This document shows, one piece after another, positions 18,127-26,406 of a DNA stretch of 64,000 nucleotides. The position numbers were made by a program, and so were the translations under genes. The stretch's first letter is position 1; every line of letters begins with the position of its first letter. Below the pieces are notes generated by a model. The model searched no databases, was not told where the DNA came from, and worked only from the letters and a program-made list of their open reading frames with translations. The DNA is from Thermotoga sp. Mc24 (GTDB lineage: Bacteria > Thermotogota > Thermotogae > Thermotogales > Thermotogaceae), in the NCBI RefSeq assembly GCF_000784835.1, contig NZ_JSFH01000010.1:1-64000 (forward strand), written 5' to 3'.

Positions 18127-18613
18127 TACTCCTGCCAATGACAATCTTTCCGACGTCTTCACGAAATTTGAAAACGCTTCTAATCGACATTTAAGGGAGA
18201 TCTTGAAACTATTTTTCATCTACATGTTTTTCTCTAGACTGAACAAATTGTATATTGTCTCTCTCGAGCGAGAACCCGATAGCTATGAATTGTGTGTTGC
18301 TCATCCCGATTTACTATTGTTCCCAACACTTAGAAAAGGTATAGTTGTCCCCGTTGAAGAAAAAGATATGTTCGAAGTTGAAGACTTGAATTTCCAGATG
18401 TGTAAGTTGATATCTTCTTTGAATCTCCTGAAAGTACACCAGGTTCAGAAAAATTTGGAGAAATTATCACGAAGAGTTCTGAAGATACCCAGTGGGAATC
18501 TTTATCTCCTCCCCAATCCCCTAAAGAGGGTGGGATTCTTCATGCGGTGTGCTCAGCTTACGAGCCTTAACCACTCCAGGCCGGTCAAAAGCCATACTCC
18601 TACCTTGCAATAG
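18092..18613 (+). CDS. Unknown protein paired with Panacea; candidate toxin with IS-derived C-terminus
   Basis: About 173 residues, overlapping the Panacea gene by 35 bp. TTG at 18092 has AGGAAG at good spacing; GTG at 18083 is the alternative. I do not recognise a family. The first 140 residues are a mixed helical protein (FENASNRHLREILKLFFIYM, LLFPTLRKGIVVPVEEKD). The last 30 or so, from about base 18515, are read from a decayed IS605 right end on the opposite strand, so the natural C-terminus is probably lost or replaced. Its place after a Panacea gene suggests a toxin or toxin relic. Confidence 0.55.
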   Translation: MRKIEIGPWLCDTPANDNLSDVFTKFENASNRHLREILKLFFIYMFFSRLNKLYIVSLEREPDSYELCVAHPDLLLFPTLRKGIVVPVEEKDMFEVEDLNFQMCKLISSLNLLKVHQVQKNLEKLSRRVLKIPSGNLYLLPNPLKRVGFFMRCAQLTSLNHSRPVKSHTPTLQ

Positions 18614-18690
18614 ACGCGATTTAAAGTGCAAAGCAGTTGTCTGAGATTTAAAAACTGATTCACTTAGAGTTTCCAGAATAGAGAGTCAGA
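18505..18690 (-). pseudogene. Remnant of IS605-type tnpB C-terminus and right end
   Basis: On the minus strand an open stretch ends VVKARKLSTPHEE followed by a TAG at 18523-18521. This is the style of TnpB C-terminal tails, with about 45 preceding degenerate codons. Just past the stop an imperfect hairpin (AATCCC 18515-18520 / GGGATT 18532-18537) resembles an IS right end. Neither RuvC motifs nor a zinc finger remain. The identification rests on the tail pattern and hairpin only. The insertion point falls in the 3' part of the Panacea partner gene. Confidence 0.5.
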
Positions 18691-18763
18691 AGGAAACATT
18701 GGAAATGGAAAATAGATGATGGCACAGTAGTCGTACACCTGAATCCGCCAAGGAGGGTTTCTC

Positions 18764-20005
18764 TTGATCCCTGCGATTGTTCTGATAGTAGTTTTTGCTC
18801 TCATCAGTGTAAGAAAGTTTGGTAAAGTAAAAATTCAAATGTGGCAGATAATGCTTCTTGGGGCACTTTGTGTCGTATTAACAGGACAAATTTCTATCTC
18901 CAGTGCTTTGAAGTCGATAAACCTTGAAGTTATGTTGTTTTTGTTCAGCATGTTCATTATAGGGACCGCTCTTGAAGAAAGTGGATACCTGCATCATCTT
19001 TCTTACATCATCTTTAGAAGAACTCGCAACAAAACAGAACTGATCTTTTCAATCGTTTTTGTGTTCGGTATTTTGTCAGCGTTTCTTATGAACGATACTA
19101 CGGCAATCATTGGTACTCCCGTTGTTCTTCACCTTGCGAGAAGAAACAACATAAAACCGTCGATTCTTTTGATCACTCTTGCTTTTTCCGTGACTGTTGG
19201 AAGTGTTATGAGCCCTCTCGGTAATCCACAGAATTTCATTATAGCCACGGCGGGAGTTATAAAGAATCCTTTCTTGGACTTCTTTAGATATCTCGCCTTA
19301 CCAACTGTTCTTAATCTCCTGGTAGTGTTCTTCATGGTGAGAATTTTCTACAGGAAACATTTCGTAAATGAAACGATTAACCATATCAAAGATTCAATTG
19401 AAGATGTTGAACTCGCAAAAATTTCCAAGATTTCGATTGTTCTTCTTTTTTCCCTGATCATTCTCAAAATCATTCTTGCTTTTTTGAAGTCTTCTTTGAA
19501 CATTGAACTGGTTCATATCACACTTCTCTCTGCCTTACCCATTCTTATTTTCAGCAAGAAGAGAAATGAAATCATCAAAAAGATCGATTGGCATACTCTT
19601 ATCTTTTTTGCTTCTATGTTTGTTCTGATGCAAAGTGTCTGGGAAACTGGAATTTTCCAATCTATCTTCGAACGCCTGAATTTTGATGTTCTTTCCGTAT
19701 CTGCGATCTTACTGGTGAGTGTTATCATGAGCCAATTCATCTCAAATGTACCCATGGTTACACTCTATCTTCCAATACTTCTTGAAGCTGGTGCTGGTGT
19801 AAAAGAACTCGTTACACTTGCTGCTGGTAGCACAGTGGCCGGAAATTTGTTCATACTTGGTGCTGCCAGCAACGTCATAATCATACAGAGCGCCGAAAAA
19901 AGAACGGGAGACACAATCACTTTCTGGGAATTCACAAAAATTGGCCTTCCACTAACGGTAGTAAATATTCTCATCTACTGGTTTTTTTTAAAAAACACTC
20001 CCTGA
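18764..20005 (+). CDS. ArsB/NhaD/CitM-superfamily ion transporter
   Basis: A 413-residue membrane protein with about 11 helices. The two half-repeats carry the conserved stretches FLMNDTTAIIGTPVVLHLA and SQFISNVPMVTLYLPIL, and the loop GSVMSPLGNPQN is a family hallmark. Related carriers move arsenite, Na+/H+, citrate or dicarboxylates. TTG start behind AAGGAGGG. Codon use is more AT-rich than the neighbouring gdhA. No arsenic or dicarboxylate genes flank it, so the substrate stays open. Confidence 0.85.
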   Translation: MIPAIVLIVVFALISVRKFGKVKIQMWQIMLLGALCVVLTGQISISSALKSINLEVMLFLFSMFIIGTALEESGYLHHLSYIIFRRTRNKTELIFSIVFVFGILSAFLMNDTTAIIGTPVVLHLARRNNIKPSILLITLAFSVTVGSVMSPLGNPQNFIIATAGVIKNPFLDFFRYLALPTVLNLLVVFFMVRIFYRKHFVNETINHIKDSIEDVELAKISKISIVLLFSLIILKIILAFLKSSLNIELVHITLLSALPILIFSKKRNEIIKKIDWHTLIFFASMFVLMQSVWETGIFQSIFERLNFDVLSVSAILLVSVIMSQFISNVPMVTLYLPILLEAGAGVKELVTLAAGSTVAGNLFILGAASNVIIIQSAEKRTGDTITFWEFTKIGLPLTVVNILIYWFFLKNTP

Positions 20006-20099
20006 AAAAATCCGTTCCCGCTTAAAACTCCCCCCTTTCGAATGAAGCCAAGTTACATTCCACGAGCACAAAATGTTTCTGTATTATGGACAAAAATGA

Positions 20100-20128
20100 T
20101 ACAATAGGTAACGATATGGTTTATATCG
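20100..20128 (+). promoter_or_regulatory. Probable gdhA -10 box with downstream dyad
   Basis: TACAAT (20100-20105) is a good -10 box with only a weak -35 (TTCTGT, 20077-20082). Seven bases downstream lies the inverted repeat CGATAT-GGTTT-ATATCG (20112-20128), over or just after the transcription start, where a repressor or an mRNA hairpin could act. The rest of the 20006-20155 gap shows no gene. Confidence 0.4.
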
Positions 20129-20155
20129 CATATTCCTATTCGAGGGGGGAAATAC

Positions 20156-21406
20156 ATGTCGGAAAAAAGCCTCTATGAAATGGCAGTTGAACAGTTCAAC
20201 CGTGCCGCATCGCTCATGGATCTGGAACCGGACCTTGCAGAGGTTCTGAGGAGGCCAAAGCGAGTTTTGATCGTTGAATTTCCAGTGAGAATGGATGACG
20301 GCCACGTCGAAGTCTTCACCGGATATCGCGTGCAACACAACGTCGCAAGGGGCCCAGCCAAAGGTGGCATCAGGTACCACCCGGATGTCACCCTCGATGA
20401 GGTGAAAGCCCTCGCATTCTGGATGACATGGAAGACGGCTGTGATGAATCTGCCCTTCGGTGGTGGGAAGGGAGGAGTCAAAGTAGATCCGAAAAAACTT
20501 TCAAGAAGCGAACTTGAAAGACTATCAAGAAGGTACTTTTCAGAGATTCAGGTGATAATAGGACCGTACAACGACATACCCGCACCGGATGTGAACACAA
20601 ATGCAGATGTGATGGCGTGGTACATGGATACGTACAGTATGAACGTAGGTCACACCGTTCTGGGAATTGTCACGGGAAAACCTGTGGAACTGGGAGGATC
20701 CAAGGGACGTGAAGAAGCTACAGGACGTGGCGTTAAAGTGTGCGCAGGACTTGCAATGGACGTTCTTGGAATAGATCCCAGGAAGGCAACTGTTGCTGTT
20801 CAGGGATTTGGAAACGTTGGTCAGTTCGCCGCCCTTCTGATTTCTCAGGAACTCGGATCAAAGGTAGTTGCAGTGAGTGACAGTAAAGGAGGTATCTACA
20901 ATCCCGAAGGATTCGACGTGGAAGAACTGATCAGATACAAAAAAGAACACGGAACGATCGTCACATATCCAAAGGGTGAAAGAATAACCAACGAAGAACT
21001 TTTAGAACTGGATGTTGATGTTCTCGTCCCTGCTGCTCTGGAAGGTGCTATCCATGCTGGAAACGCGGAAAGAATAAAGGCAAAAGCTGTGGTGGAAGGA
21101 GCAAACGGTCCCACAACACCTGAAGCTGATGAGATTCTGTCGAAAAGGGGTGTTCTTGTGGTACCAGACATACTCGCCAACGCTGGGGGAGTCACGGTTT
21201 CTTACTTCGAATGGGTTCAGGACCTTCAGGAGTTCTTTTGGGATCTTGACCAGATAAGAAGTGCTCTGGAAAAGATGATGAAAGGAGCATTTGAAGATGT
21301 TATGAAGGTAAAAAAGAAATACAACGTCGACATGCGAACTGCTGCTTACATTCTCGCGATCGATCGTGTTGCGTACGCCACAAAGAAGAGAGGTATCTAT
21401 CCGTGA
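20156..21406 (+). CDS. gdhA: Glutamate dehydrogenase
   Basis: A 416-residue hexameric-type GDH that interconverts glutamate and 2-oxoglutarate plus ammonia with NAD(P)H. Domain I holds the substrate motifs GPAKGGIRYHP, PFGGGKGGVKVDP (catalytic lysine) and GPYNDIPAPDVNT. Domain II has the Rossmann motif VQGFGNVGQFAA followed by an acidic-free SDSKGGI, and later ANAGGVTVSYFEW. It closely matches the well-studied T. maritima enzyme. Own promoter upstream and strong terminator after the stop, so it is a single-gene unit at the hub of nitrogen assimilation. Confidence 0.98.
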   Translation: MSEKSLYEMAVEQFNRAASLMDLEPDLAEVLRRPKRVLIVEFPVRMDDGHVEVFTGYRVQHNVARGPAKGGIRYHPDVTLDEVKALAFWMTWKTAVMNLPFGGGKGGVKVDPKKLSRSELERLSRRYFSEIQVIIGPYNDIPAPDVNTNADVMAWYMDTYSMNVGHTVLGIVTGKPVELGGSKGREEATGRGVKVCAGLAMDVLGIDPRKATVAVQGFGNVGQFAALLISQELGSKVVAVSDSKGGIYNPEGFDVEELIRYKKEHGTIVTYPKGERITNEELLELDVDVLVPAALEGAIHAGNAERIKAKAVVEGANGPTTPEADEILSKRGVLVVPDILANAGGVTVSYFEWVQDLQEFFWDLDQIRSALEKMMKGAFEDVMKVKKKYNVDMRTAAYILAIDRVAYATKKRGIYP

Positions 21407-21409
21407 AAA

Positions 21410-21433
21410 AAGCCCCACCGGTCGGTGGGGCTT
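21410..21433. terminator. Bidirectional terminator between gdhA and DUF505 gene
   Basis: Stem AAGCCCCACCG / CGGTGGGGCTT with a 2-base GT loop, flanked by an A-run on one side and a moderately T-rich tract on the other. It lies 4 bp after the gdhA stop and ends 8 bp before the convergent gene. Confidence 0.85.
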
Positions 21434-21441
21434 CGTATTTA

Positions 21442-23214
21442 TCAAACTTCAACCCATGGATACTCTTTTCTTGCAAGCTCATCCACCGCCTGAAGGAGTG
21501 CCACTCCCGCTTCTGTCAGTGCGTTTTCTGCTATGAATTTGGATATCCTGGCGAGGTTGACAGTCTCATCGAAGGTTTCCGGATCAACACCGAGTTCTCT
21601 TTCTACAGCTTTCCAGCTCTCCGGGTTTATCCTGATCCTCTTCTCCCTCATATGAAGTCCACCGTGTGTTCTTATAGCCTGAAGAAGCCTGATCACAAGG
21701 GGTGTCACCGGTGCTTCCACGTCGTCGGAAACAGCAGAGAGAGCTCTCTTCATGAGTTGACCTGCTTCTGTGAGCGTGACAACGTTTGTGGGCAAAATCT
21801 CCACCAGATTCTTCGCTTCGAGACTGTCGAGTGCAATTCTTTCCTCCTCTGAAAGATTCATATCTTCGATAAAGACACCCGCTTTGTACGGAACCTTTCT
21901 GAGAACCTTCATTTCCACGTTCGTTATGAGTGGCCTTCTCTCAACTTCGACAGAAAGCCTCGCGTAGAGGCGACCAGAAGAAGTGGGAGCTGCATCGCTG
22001 ACGAGACCTTCTTTTCTTGCCTGTTCGTACCACTCCACGTTTGGAGCTGCGAACTCTTTCTTTGTCATGGTGATTGATTTCACACCGACAGCTGTGATAC
22101 TCCTGAGGTTCTTTCTCTGATCTTCGAGCACTTCTTCACCATAGCTGGTCAACTCGTACACAAGTGTTCTCCTTGCTCCGTGTCTGTGTTCTCTCGACTT
22201 CAAAAGGCCGAAACCTTCAAGATTGTAGAGTGCGAGTTTCACGGTGAGGTCCTTTCTCTTCCATTCCCAGTCTACTGCCTTTTCTATCTGCTTTGGTTCT
22301 GGGAAGACATCCTCTTCCTTTTCATGCCTCTTCCAGAGCTTGACGATCACTTCCAGGAGTCTTGCTTCGTCCTCCGAGATCTGGAAAGCGGGAGTTATGA
22401 GGTAAGGACCCTTTTTGTATATCTTCCACGCGAGGTAGAGATGCTCCGCCATTGGGTGAAGTTCTCCCGTCCAGTCGATGAGGCCCCTTTCAAGAAGTAC
22501 GTTCCTTTCAAAGTCACTCAACCGGTTACCTTCGTAAGCCTTCGCAACGGTGTCCAGAACGAGTTCGTCGAGGATCAGTTCATCCGTCACAACAAGACCC
22601 TTTCTGAGCGCCGCTCTGATTTGCTGTCCGAGTCCTGTGAGAGCGTAAATGTCGGACTTCGGAACAGAGAAGGCTATCATCCTCATCGCTTCGAGCTGGA
22701 GAAGTTCATCTCCCTCTACTGGAAGCGTACTGGACTCCCCCGGGCCCTCCACCATCTTTCTCAGGTACTTCGCAACTTTCGAATTTACGATCAGTCTGGG
22801 ATGTGAAGCGTGGTAAACCTCATCGAGAGTGTAAGCGTGAGGTGTGAGGTTTCCTTCCTTCGCAAAGCCTCTCTCTTCAAGCGCTTTAGCGACTTCTCCT
22901 CTTACCCTCGACTGAGCCAGCTTGGAGTATCTGATCATGGAAATGACTTCGGAACCGATCCACCTGAACGAGTCGTCCCATTCCTCAGGATTCTTCAAGA
23001 CACCTTCTCTTATCATGTCCGTGAGGAGTTCTCCAAGGATGTTACCAGAAAAGGTCAGATCGTACATCTCAACACCGACGGGTTTGACCAGGCCAGCAAG
23101 TTCAAGGTGCCACAGCGTTTCTCTGTCGAAGTCCTCCCATTCCTTTACGCTGAACTCTTCTCCCTTCTCGTAGAGCTTCTTCAGCACGATCGCATGCCTT
23201 TTTGTTACAATCAT
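21442..23214 (-). CDS. DUF505-family protein, tandem winged-helix-like repeats
   Basis: A 590-residue soluble protein matching, from memory, DUF505, a family known mainly from thermophilic bacteria and archaea. No catalytic motif is visible. The sequence looks like several winged-helix-like units in a row: repeated patterns of a helix pair, then LxxxGLxK or LEGFGLLKSREH, then YELTSYG or DLTFSG or TLTEAGQ. This suggests nucleic-acid or protein binding. GTG at 23223 lies in the ribosome site AGGAGGTGG, so ATG at 23214 is preferred. Genomic neighbours give no clue. Confidence 0.75.
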   Translation of the reverse strand: MIVTKRHAIVLKKLYEKGEEFSVKEWEDFDRETLWHLELAGLVKPVGVEMYDLTFSGNILGELLTDMIREGVLKNPEEWDDSFRWIGSEVISMIRYSKLAQSRVRGEVAKALEERGFAKEGNLTPHAYTLDEVYHASHPRLIVNSKVAKYLRKMVEGPGESSTLPVEGDELLQLEAMRMIAFSVPKSDIYALTGLGQQIRAALRKGLVVTDELILDELVLDTVAKAYEGNRLSDFERNVLLERGLIDWTGELHPMAEHLYLAWKIYKKGPYLITPAFQISEDEARLLEVIVKLWKRHEKEEDVFPEPKQIEKAVDWEWKRKDLTVKLALYNLEGFGLLKSREHRHGARRTLVYELTSYGEEVLEDQRKNLRSITAVGVKSITMTKKEFAAPNVEWYEQARKEGLVSDAAPTSSGRLYARLSVEVERRPLITNVEMKVLRKVPYKAGVFIEDMNLSEEERIALDSLEAKNLVEILPTNVVTLTEAGQLMKRALSAVSDDVEAPVTPLVIRLLQAIRTHGGLHMREKRIRINPESWKAVERELGVDPETFDETVNLARISKFIAENALTEAGVALLQAVDELARKEYPWVEV

Positions 23215-23263
23215 TAATGCCACCTCCTTTTCTATGTGTCTTCTCGCATTAATATTTTACCAC

Positions 23264-25771
23264 TCAGTTTCTTATGAAAAGTGAAATAGAAGGTAATCCA
23301 TTCGGACTGGTACTTATTCCCACGTAGAAACTACCGGAGGAAATATCGTTCATGTTCAAAAATCCGCCAACTGTGATATAGAACTTGAGCCCTTCCATGT
23401 ACACCTCTTGGAAAAGGTGATCATAGATAACGTGCTCCTCTTCTCCATTGGAAAATCTCAGTCGAGCGATTCCCAACGTGTTCCCCGTGTTTCTGAGAAG
23501 AATAAAACCATCGAAAAGCTCTGCACTGTTTTTGAAAAGCGTCTGGGCAAAAGACACGTCGTAGGAGAAATCCTCCGAGTTTAAAAGCTGAAACTTGATG
23601 TTTGCGGAGAAACTTCCGTCTTTTCCAAGCGCTGAAGTCAGGCCAGCGAAACAGAACAAACTGTTCAGATCGAAAAGGTGTGAGAGGTCGTCATTGAGAA
23701 GATTCAGGGACACCTTCAAAGAGGAAGGCATATCCAGCAGATACGTTCTGAGATCGACACCCACTCCAATGTTGTTAGCGGCTCCTGCTTCACTGTTCAG
23801 AGATGTTTGGGTCGAACTGAAGTTCATTTCAAAGGTAACGTCGAGTCGTGTGTTTGCGGAAACAGGAAAATCACCTAAAACCCCCGTCAAACCGAAACTG
23901 TAATCCCCAGAAGAGGAGTATTCACCGTACGCTGTGAAATTGTCCCTGGAAGCCACAAAGCCGGTGTATTGATTGAAATTTCCCTTCAAATCAACAGACG
24001 GCATCAAAAACAGGAAGGTGTTGTTTTCCACGTTCGAGAACATGAGGAAAAGAGAGAAAGCGTTGTCAAAATACACTGGAAACCACATCGCAGGCTGGAA
24101 AAACTTTCTCAGTCTGAAGCCGAACTCGTTTCCAGTGGAAAACTTTTTGCCTTCTATCACAAAAGGTTCACTCTTTTTCACTTCGACCACCACAGGTTCC
24201 ATACTCAGATCTTTTCTGTAAACACCCGTTCCCCCTGTCTGGCCGTATGGGATGTAACTTATGTAGTAAATTTCACTTCCCTGGATCACAAAATCTTCCA
24301 CGAGGCTCTTCGATGAAAGTCTGTGGAGTTCTTTCTTCTCAAGATCGTAGTAGCAGGGAACGGTGTGTTCTCCTTCCACCTGAACGAATATTATTCCATC
24401 TTTCCAGAACTTCACGTACGGTCCTTTCATTGTTTCGTTTTTCAGTTCAAGGATGACTTCTCCGTTTGTTTTCAGAACGATAATGTCGTTTTTCTCTGTG
24501 AAGAGCGCCACAAAACGATCTGATACGTCCATGTACCTTATGAATTCGTCGAGCGTGGTGTGAAACTCCGATCCTTCTATTGTTGCTTTTCCTGTCTTCG
24601 TATCGTAAAAGGCAAGGTAAACCTTTCCGTTTTCCACATCGAAAGCGCTTATGTTCCCCTTTGAAATCTGTCTTCCACCCTTCACATCCCACAGGACATT
24701 TTCGTAACGGTTGAAAGATTTTTCTTTGGTGAGCACGTAGATCTTCTCTCCATCGATCTTCACGTCCAGAACGTTTCTCACGGGAATCTTCTGAACTTCT
24801 TTCCCATCCAGGTCAAGGATCTTCAAAATCTGTTTTTTCATCCCCGTGTACGAAGTGGAGGGCCCGTACTCTTCCGAAAGGACAACCAGATGGTCCCCGT
24901 ACAAATCGATCTTGTGAAGCCAGGTGTTTTTTGCGCTGTATACAAGATCTCCCTGAGGGTACTCGTGTTTTGTGAGAGAATAGATCCAGTCCGTGTAGAT
25001 CTCTTCGCGCGTTTTTCCAAAGACCTTCTCGTATGGGTCCTTGAAACCCTCAAAGGCAAAAGTACTGAACGTTTTGGAAGTTTCCCTGAAAAACTCCTTC
25101 ACTTTCTCAAGGCCGTACGTCTCCACAAGGTAGCTGTAAAACCCGGCTGTGAAGTTGTAGTACAGAAGCCCGTCTCTGTAGTCGTCATCGGGTGCTACTT
25201 TTATGTAACCAGGAGATGGAAAGTTGGGAAGTGAGTAGTAGAACAGACCATTCGAGAAAAAAGGATTGTTTAGTCTTCCAGATGAGATCGAGAAAGAGCT
25301 CTCGTTGAAAACGGTAACACCCTCCACCAGGTCGCTGAAGAGTTGGGGATAAAGAGGAATTCCCGTGAGTTTTGTTACCGTCTTTCCTATTTCGTCCTGA
25401 TAGGTGAGATGGCACATGTGGGAGAATTCGTGAATGAGAACGTAAGCGTACCAGTCCTCGAGAGAAAGGCGAAAGGAAAGCCAGCTTTCAGGGGGCCACA
25501 GGTAGACCACAATCGTTTTATGAAAGAAAGGCATCGTGTAGCCATTCGAGATGGTGCCCCTGTCTTTGAGGACAATAGTTATCCGTCCCGGGTCGTTTCC
25601 AACGAGCTCTATCACCTTCGGCCTGATCGCCTCGAAGATGTTTCCAACAAGAACGGCGTTTTCAAAGTATCCTTCTGGATAAACAACATCCGCGTGCTCG
25701 AAGTGGAGAACACCGGAGAAGAGTTCTGCAACAAGTAAAAGAACGACGGCAAAAAACAACCTCTTGATCAA
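23264..25771 (-). CDS. Secreted HExxH metalloprotease-like protein with propeller-like middle and outer-membrane-like C-terminus
   Basis: An 835-residue exported protein. Residues 1-20 form a signal peptide. About 25-260 is a gluzincin-type zinc protease domain with HEFSH (114-118) and a possible third ligand Glu150 in DLVEG. About 270-540 contains short beta repeats (ILDLDGKEVQKIP, VLKTNGEVILELK) suggestive of a propeller. The last 270 or so residues alternate polar and aromatic strands and end in SISLFIRN, whose terminal aromatic pattern fits an outer-membrane barrel, here in the toga. TTG start; the upstream nucleotidyltransferase gene ends 5 bp before. Substrate unknown. Confidence 0.7.
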   Translation of the reverse strand: MIKRLFFAVVLLLVAELFSGVLHFEHADVVYPEGYFENAVLVGNIFEAIRPKVIELVGNDPGRITIVLKDRGTISNGYTMPFFHKTIVVYLWPPESWLSFRLSLEDWYAYVLIHEFSHMCHLTYQDEIGKTVTKLTGIPLYPQLFSDLVEGVTVFNESSFSISSGRLNNPFFSNGLFYYSLPNFPSPGYIKVAPDDDYRDGLLYYNFTAGFYSYLVETYGLEKVKEFFRETSKTFSTFAFEGFKDPYEKVFGKTREEIYTDWIYSLTKHEYPQGDLVYSAKNTWLHKIDLYGDHLVVLSEEYGPSTSYTGMKKQILKILDLDGKEVQKIPVRNVLDVKIDGEKIYVLTKEKSFNRYENVLWDVKGGRQISKGNISAFDVENGKVYLAFYDTKTGKATIEGSEFHTTLDEFIRYMDVSDRFVALFTEKNDIIVLKTNGEVILELKNETMKGPYVKFWKDGIIFVQVEGEHTVPCYYDLEKKELHRLSSKSLVEDFVIQGSEIYYISYIPYGQTGGTGVYRKDLSMEPVVVEVKKSEPFVIEGKKFSTGNEFGFRLRKFFQPAMWFPVYFDNAFSLFLMFSNVENNTFLFLMPSVDLKGNFNQYTGFVASRDNFTAYGEYSSSGDYSFGLTGVLGDFPVSANTRLDVTFEMNFSSTQTSLNSEAGAANNIGVGVDLRTYLLDMPSSLKVSLNLLNDDLSHLFDLNSLFCFAGLTSALGKDGSFSANIKFQLLNSEDFSYDVSFAQTLFKNSAELFDGFILLRNTGNTLGIARLRFSNGEEEHVIYDHLFQEVYMEGLKFYITVGGFLNMNDISSGSFYVGISTSPNGLPSISLFIRN

Positions 25772-25775
25772 TGTA

Positions 25776-26252
25776 TCACCCCTTCCTTTCGTTTAACCAC
25801 TTTCTCAACGTCTCGGCTTTCTCTACCCTGCCCAGTTTCAAATATGCCTGATATTCATACTCCAGGGATAAAACCGGTATTTTCATTCCATGTGTTTCTA
25901 CAAACCTTTTGTATTTGTTCAAATCTACGGGATCTTCCCAGGTTCCATCTTCGAGCCGTTTTCGAATATCTCCCATAATTTCAACTTTTATTCCATCGAT
26001 AATTAATTCACCGAAATGAGAACAGATTTTTTCCGTGGAAGAAAACCTGACCTTTTTGCTTACGAACTCAGAGAAAATGCGTTCGATTTCATAAGCTCCT
26101 TCTTCATCAGTTTGAATGTCGATATCGTGAACTTCAACAGGAACTCCCTGCAGCGCAAAACTGAGACTACCTGTAACTACCCAGTTCACTTTCTCATTTT
26201 TCAGTCGGTCGTATATTTTACGAAGAACGCGAAGATATTCGGGCCTTATCAT
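25776..26252 (-). CDS. Nucleotidyltransferase-fold protein (TM1012-like)
   Basis: A 158-residue protein matching T. maritima TM1012 from memory, a structurally solved minimal nucleotidyltransferase. The catalytic pattern is visible: WVVTGSLSFALQG (Gly28-Ser29), then HDIDIQ (Asp43 and Asp45) and a third acid region at IKVEIMGD. Small proteins of this fold include antitoxin/toxin-type MNT domains and AbiEii-like enzymes. It forms an operon with the large secreted protease downstream and diverges from the ATPase gene across 140-155 bp containing tandem repeats. Role unknown. Confidence 0.8.
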   Translation of the reverse strand: MIRPEYLRVLRKIYDRLKNEKVNWVVTGSLSFALQGVPVEVHDIDIQTDEEGAYEIERIFSEFVSKKVRFSSTEKICSHFGELIIDGIKVEIMGDIRKRLEDGTWEDPVDLNKYKRFVETHGMKIPVLSLEYEYQAYLKLGRVEKAETLRKWLNERKG

Positions 26253-26341
26253 CTTCTCATCTCCCCAGACAGCTTTTCATCTAAATCATACTTTTCACCA
26301 TTATGTTATCACTCCAGAAAGTCAAAAAGAGAAACTTTTGT

Positions 26342-26379
26342 AACTTCCGCCCCCGAAAGCAACTTCCGACCCCGGAAGT
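26342..26379 (+). repeat. Two tandem 19-bp operator-like repeats
   Basis: Copies at 26342-26360 and 26361-26379 match at 16 of 19 positions. Each is itself a dyad of the form CTTCCG-N4-CGGAAG, perfect in the second copy (ACTTCCG-ACCC-CGGAAGT). They end 2 bases before a TATAAT box. Tandem dyads directly upstream of a -10 box are typical of a repressor or activator site. Confidence 0.7.
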
Positions 26380-26381
26380 GA

Positions 26382-26387
26382 TATAAT
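26382..26387 (+). promoter_or_regulatory. -10 box of the ATPase gene
   Basis: A perfect TATAAT with no -35 consensus; the place of the -35 is taken by the tandem dyads at 26342-26379. This layout suggests a promoter controlled by the dyad-binding protein. Confidence 0.6.
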
Positions 26388-26406
26388 AAAGATGGAGGTG
26401 ATCGAC

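Noticed and set aside
22180-22806. 208-codon plus-strand ORF inside the DUF505 gene
   Set aside because: Antisense shadow of a well-supported gene; composition is odd and no start signal is present.
26342-26379. Start of a CRISPR array
   Set aside because: Only two units with no spacer between them and no cas genes; they act more like tandem operators next to a -10 box.
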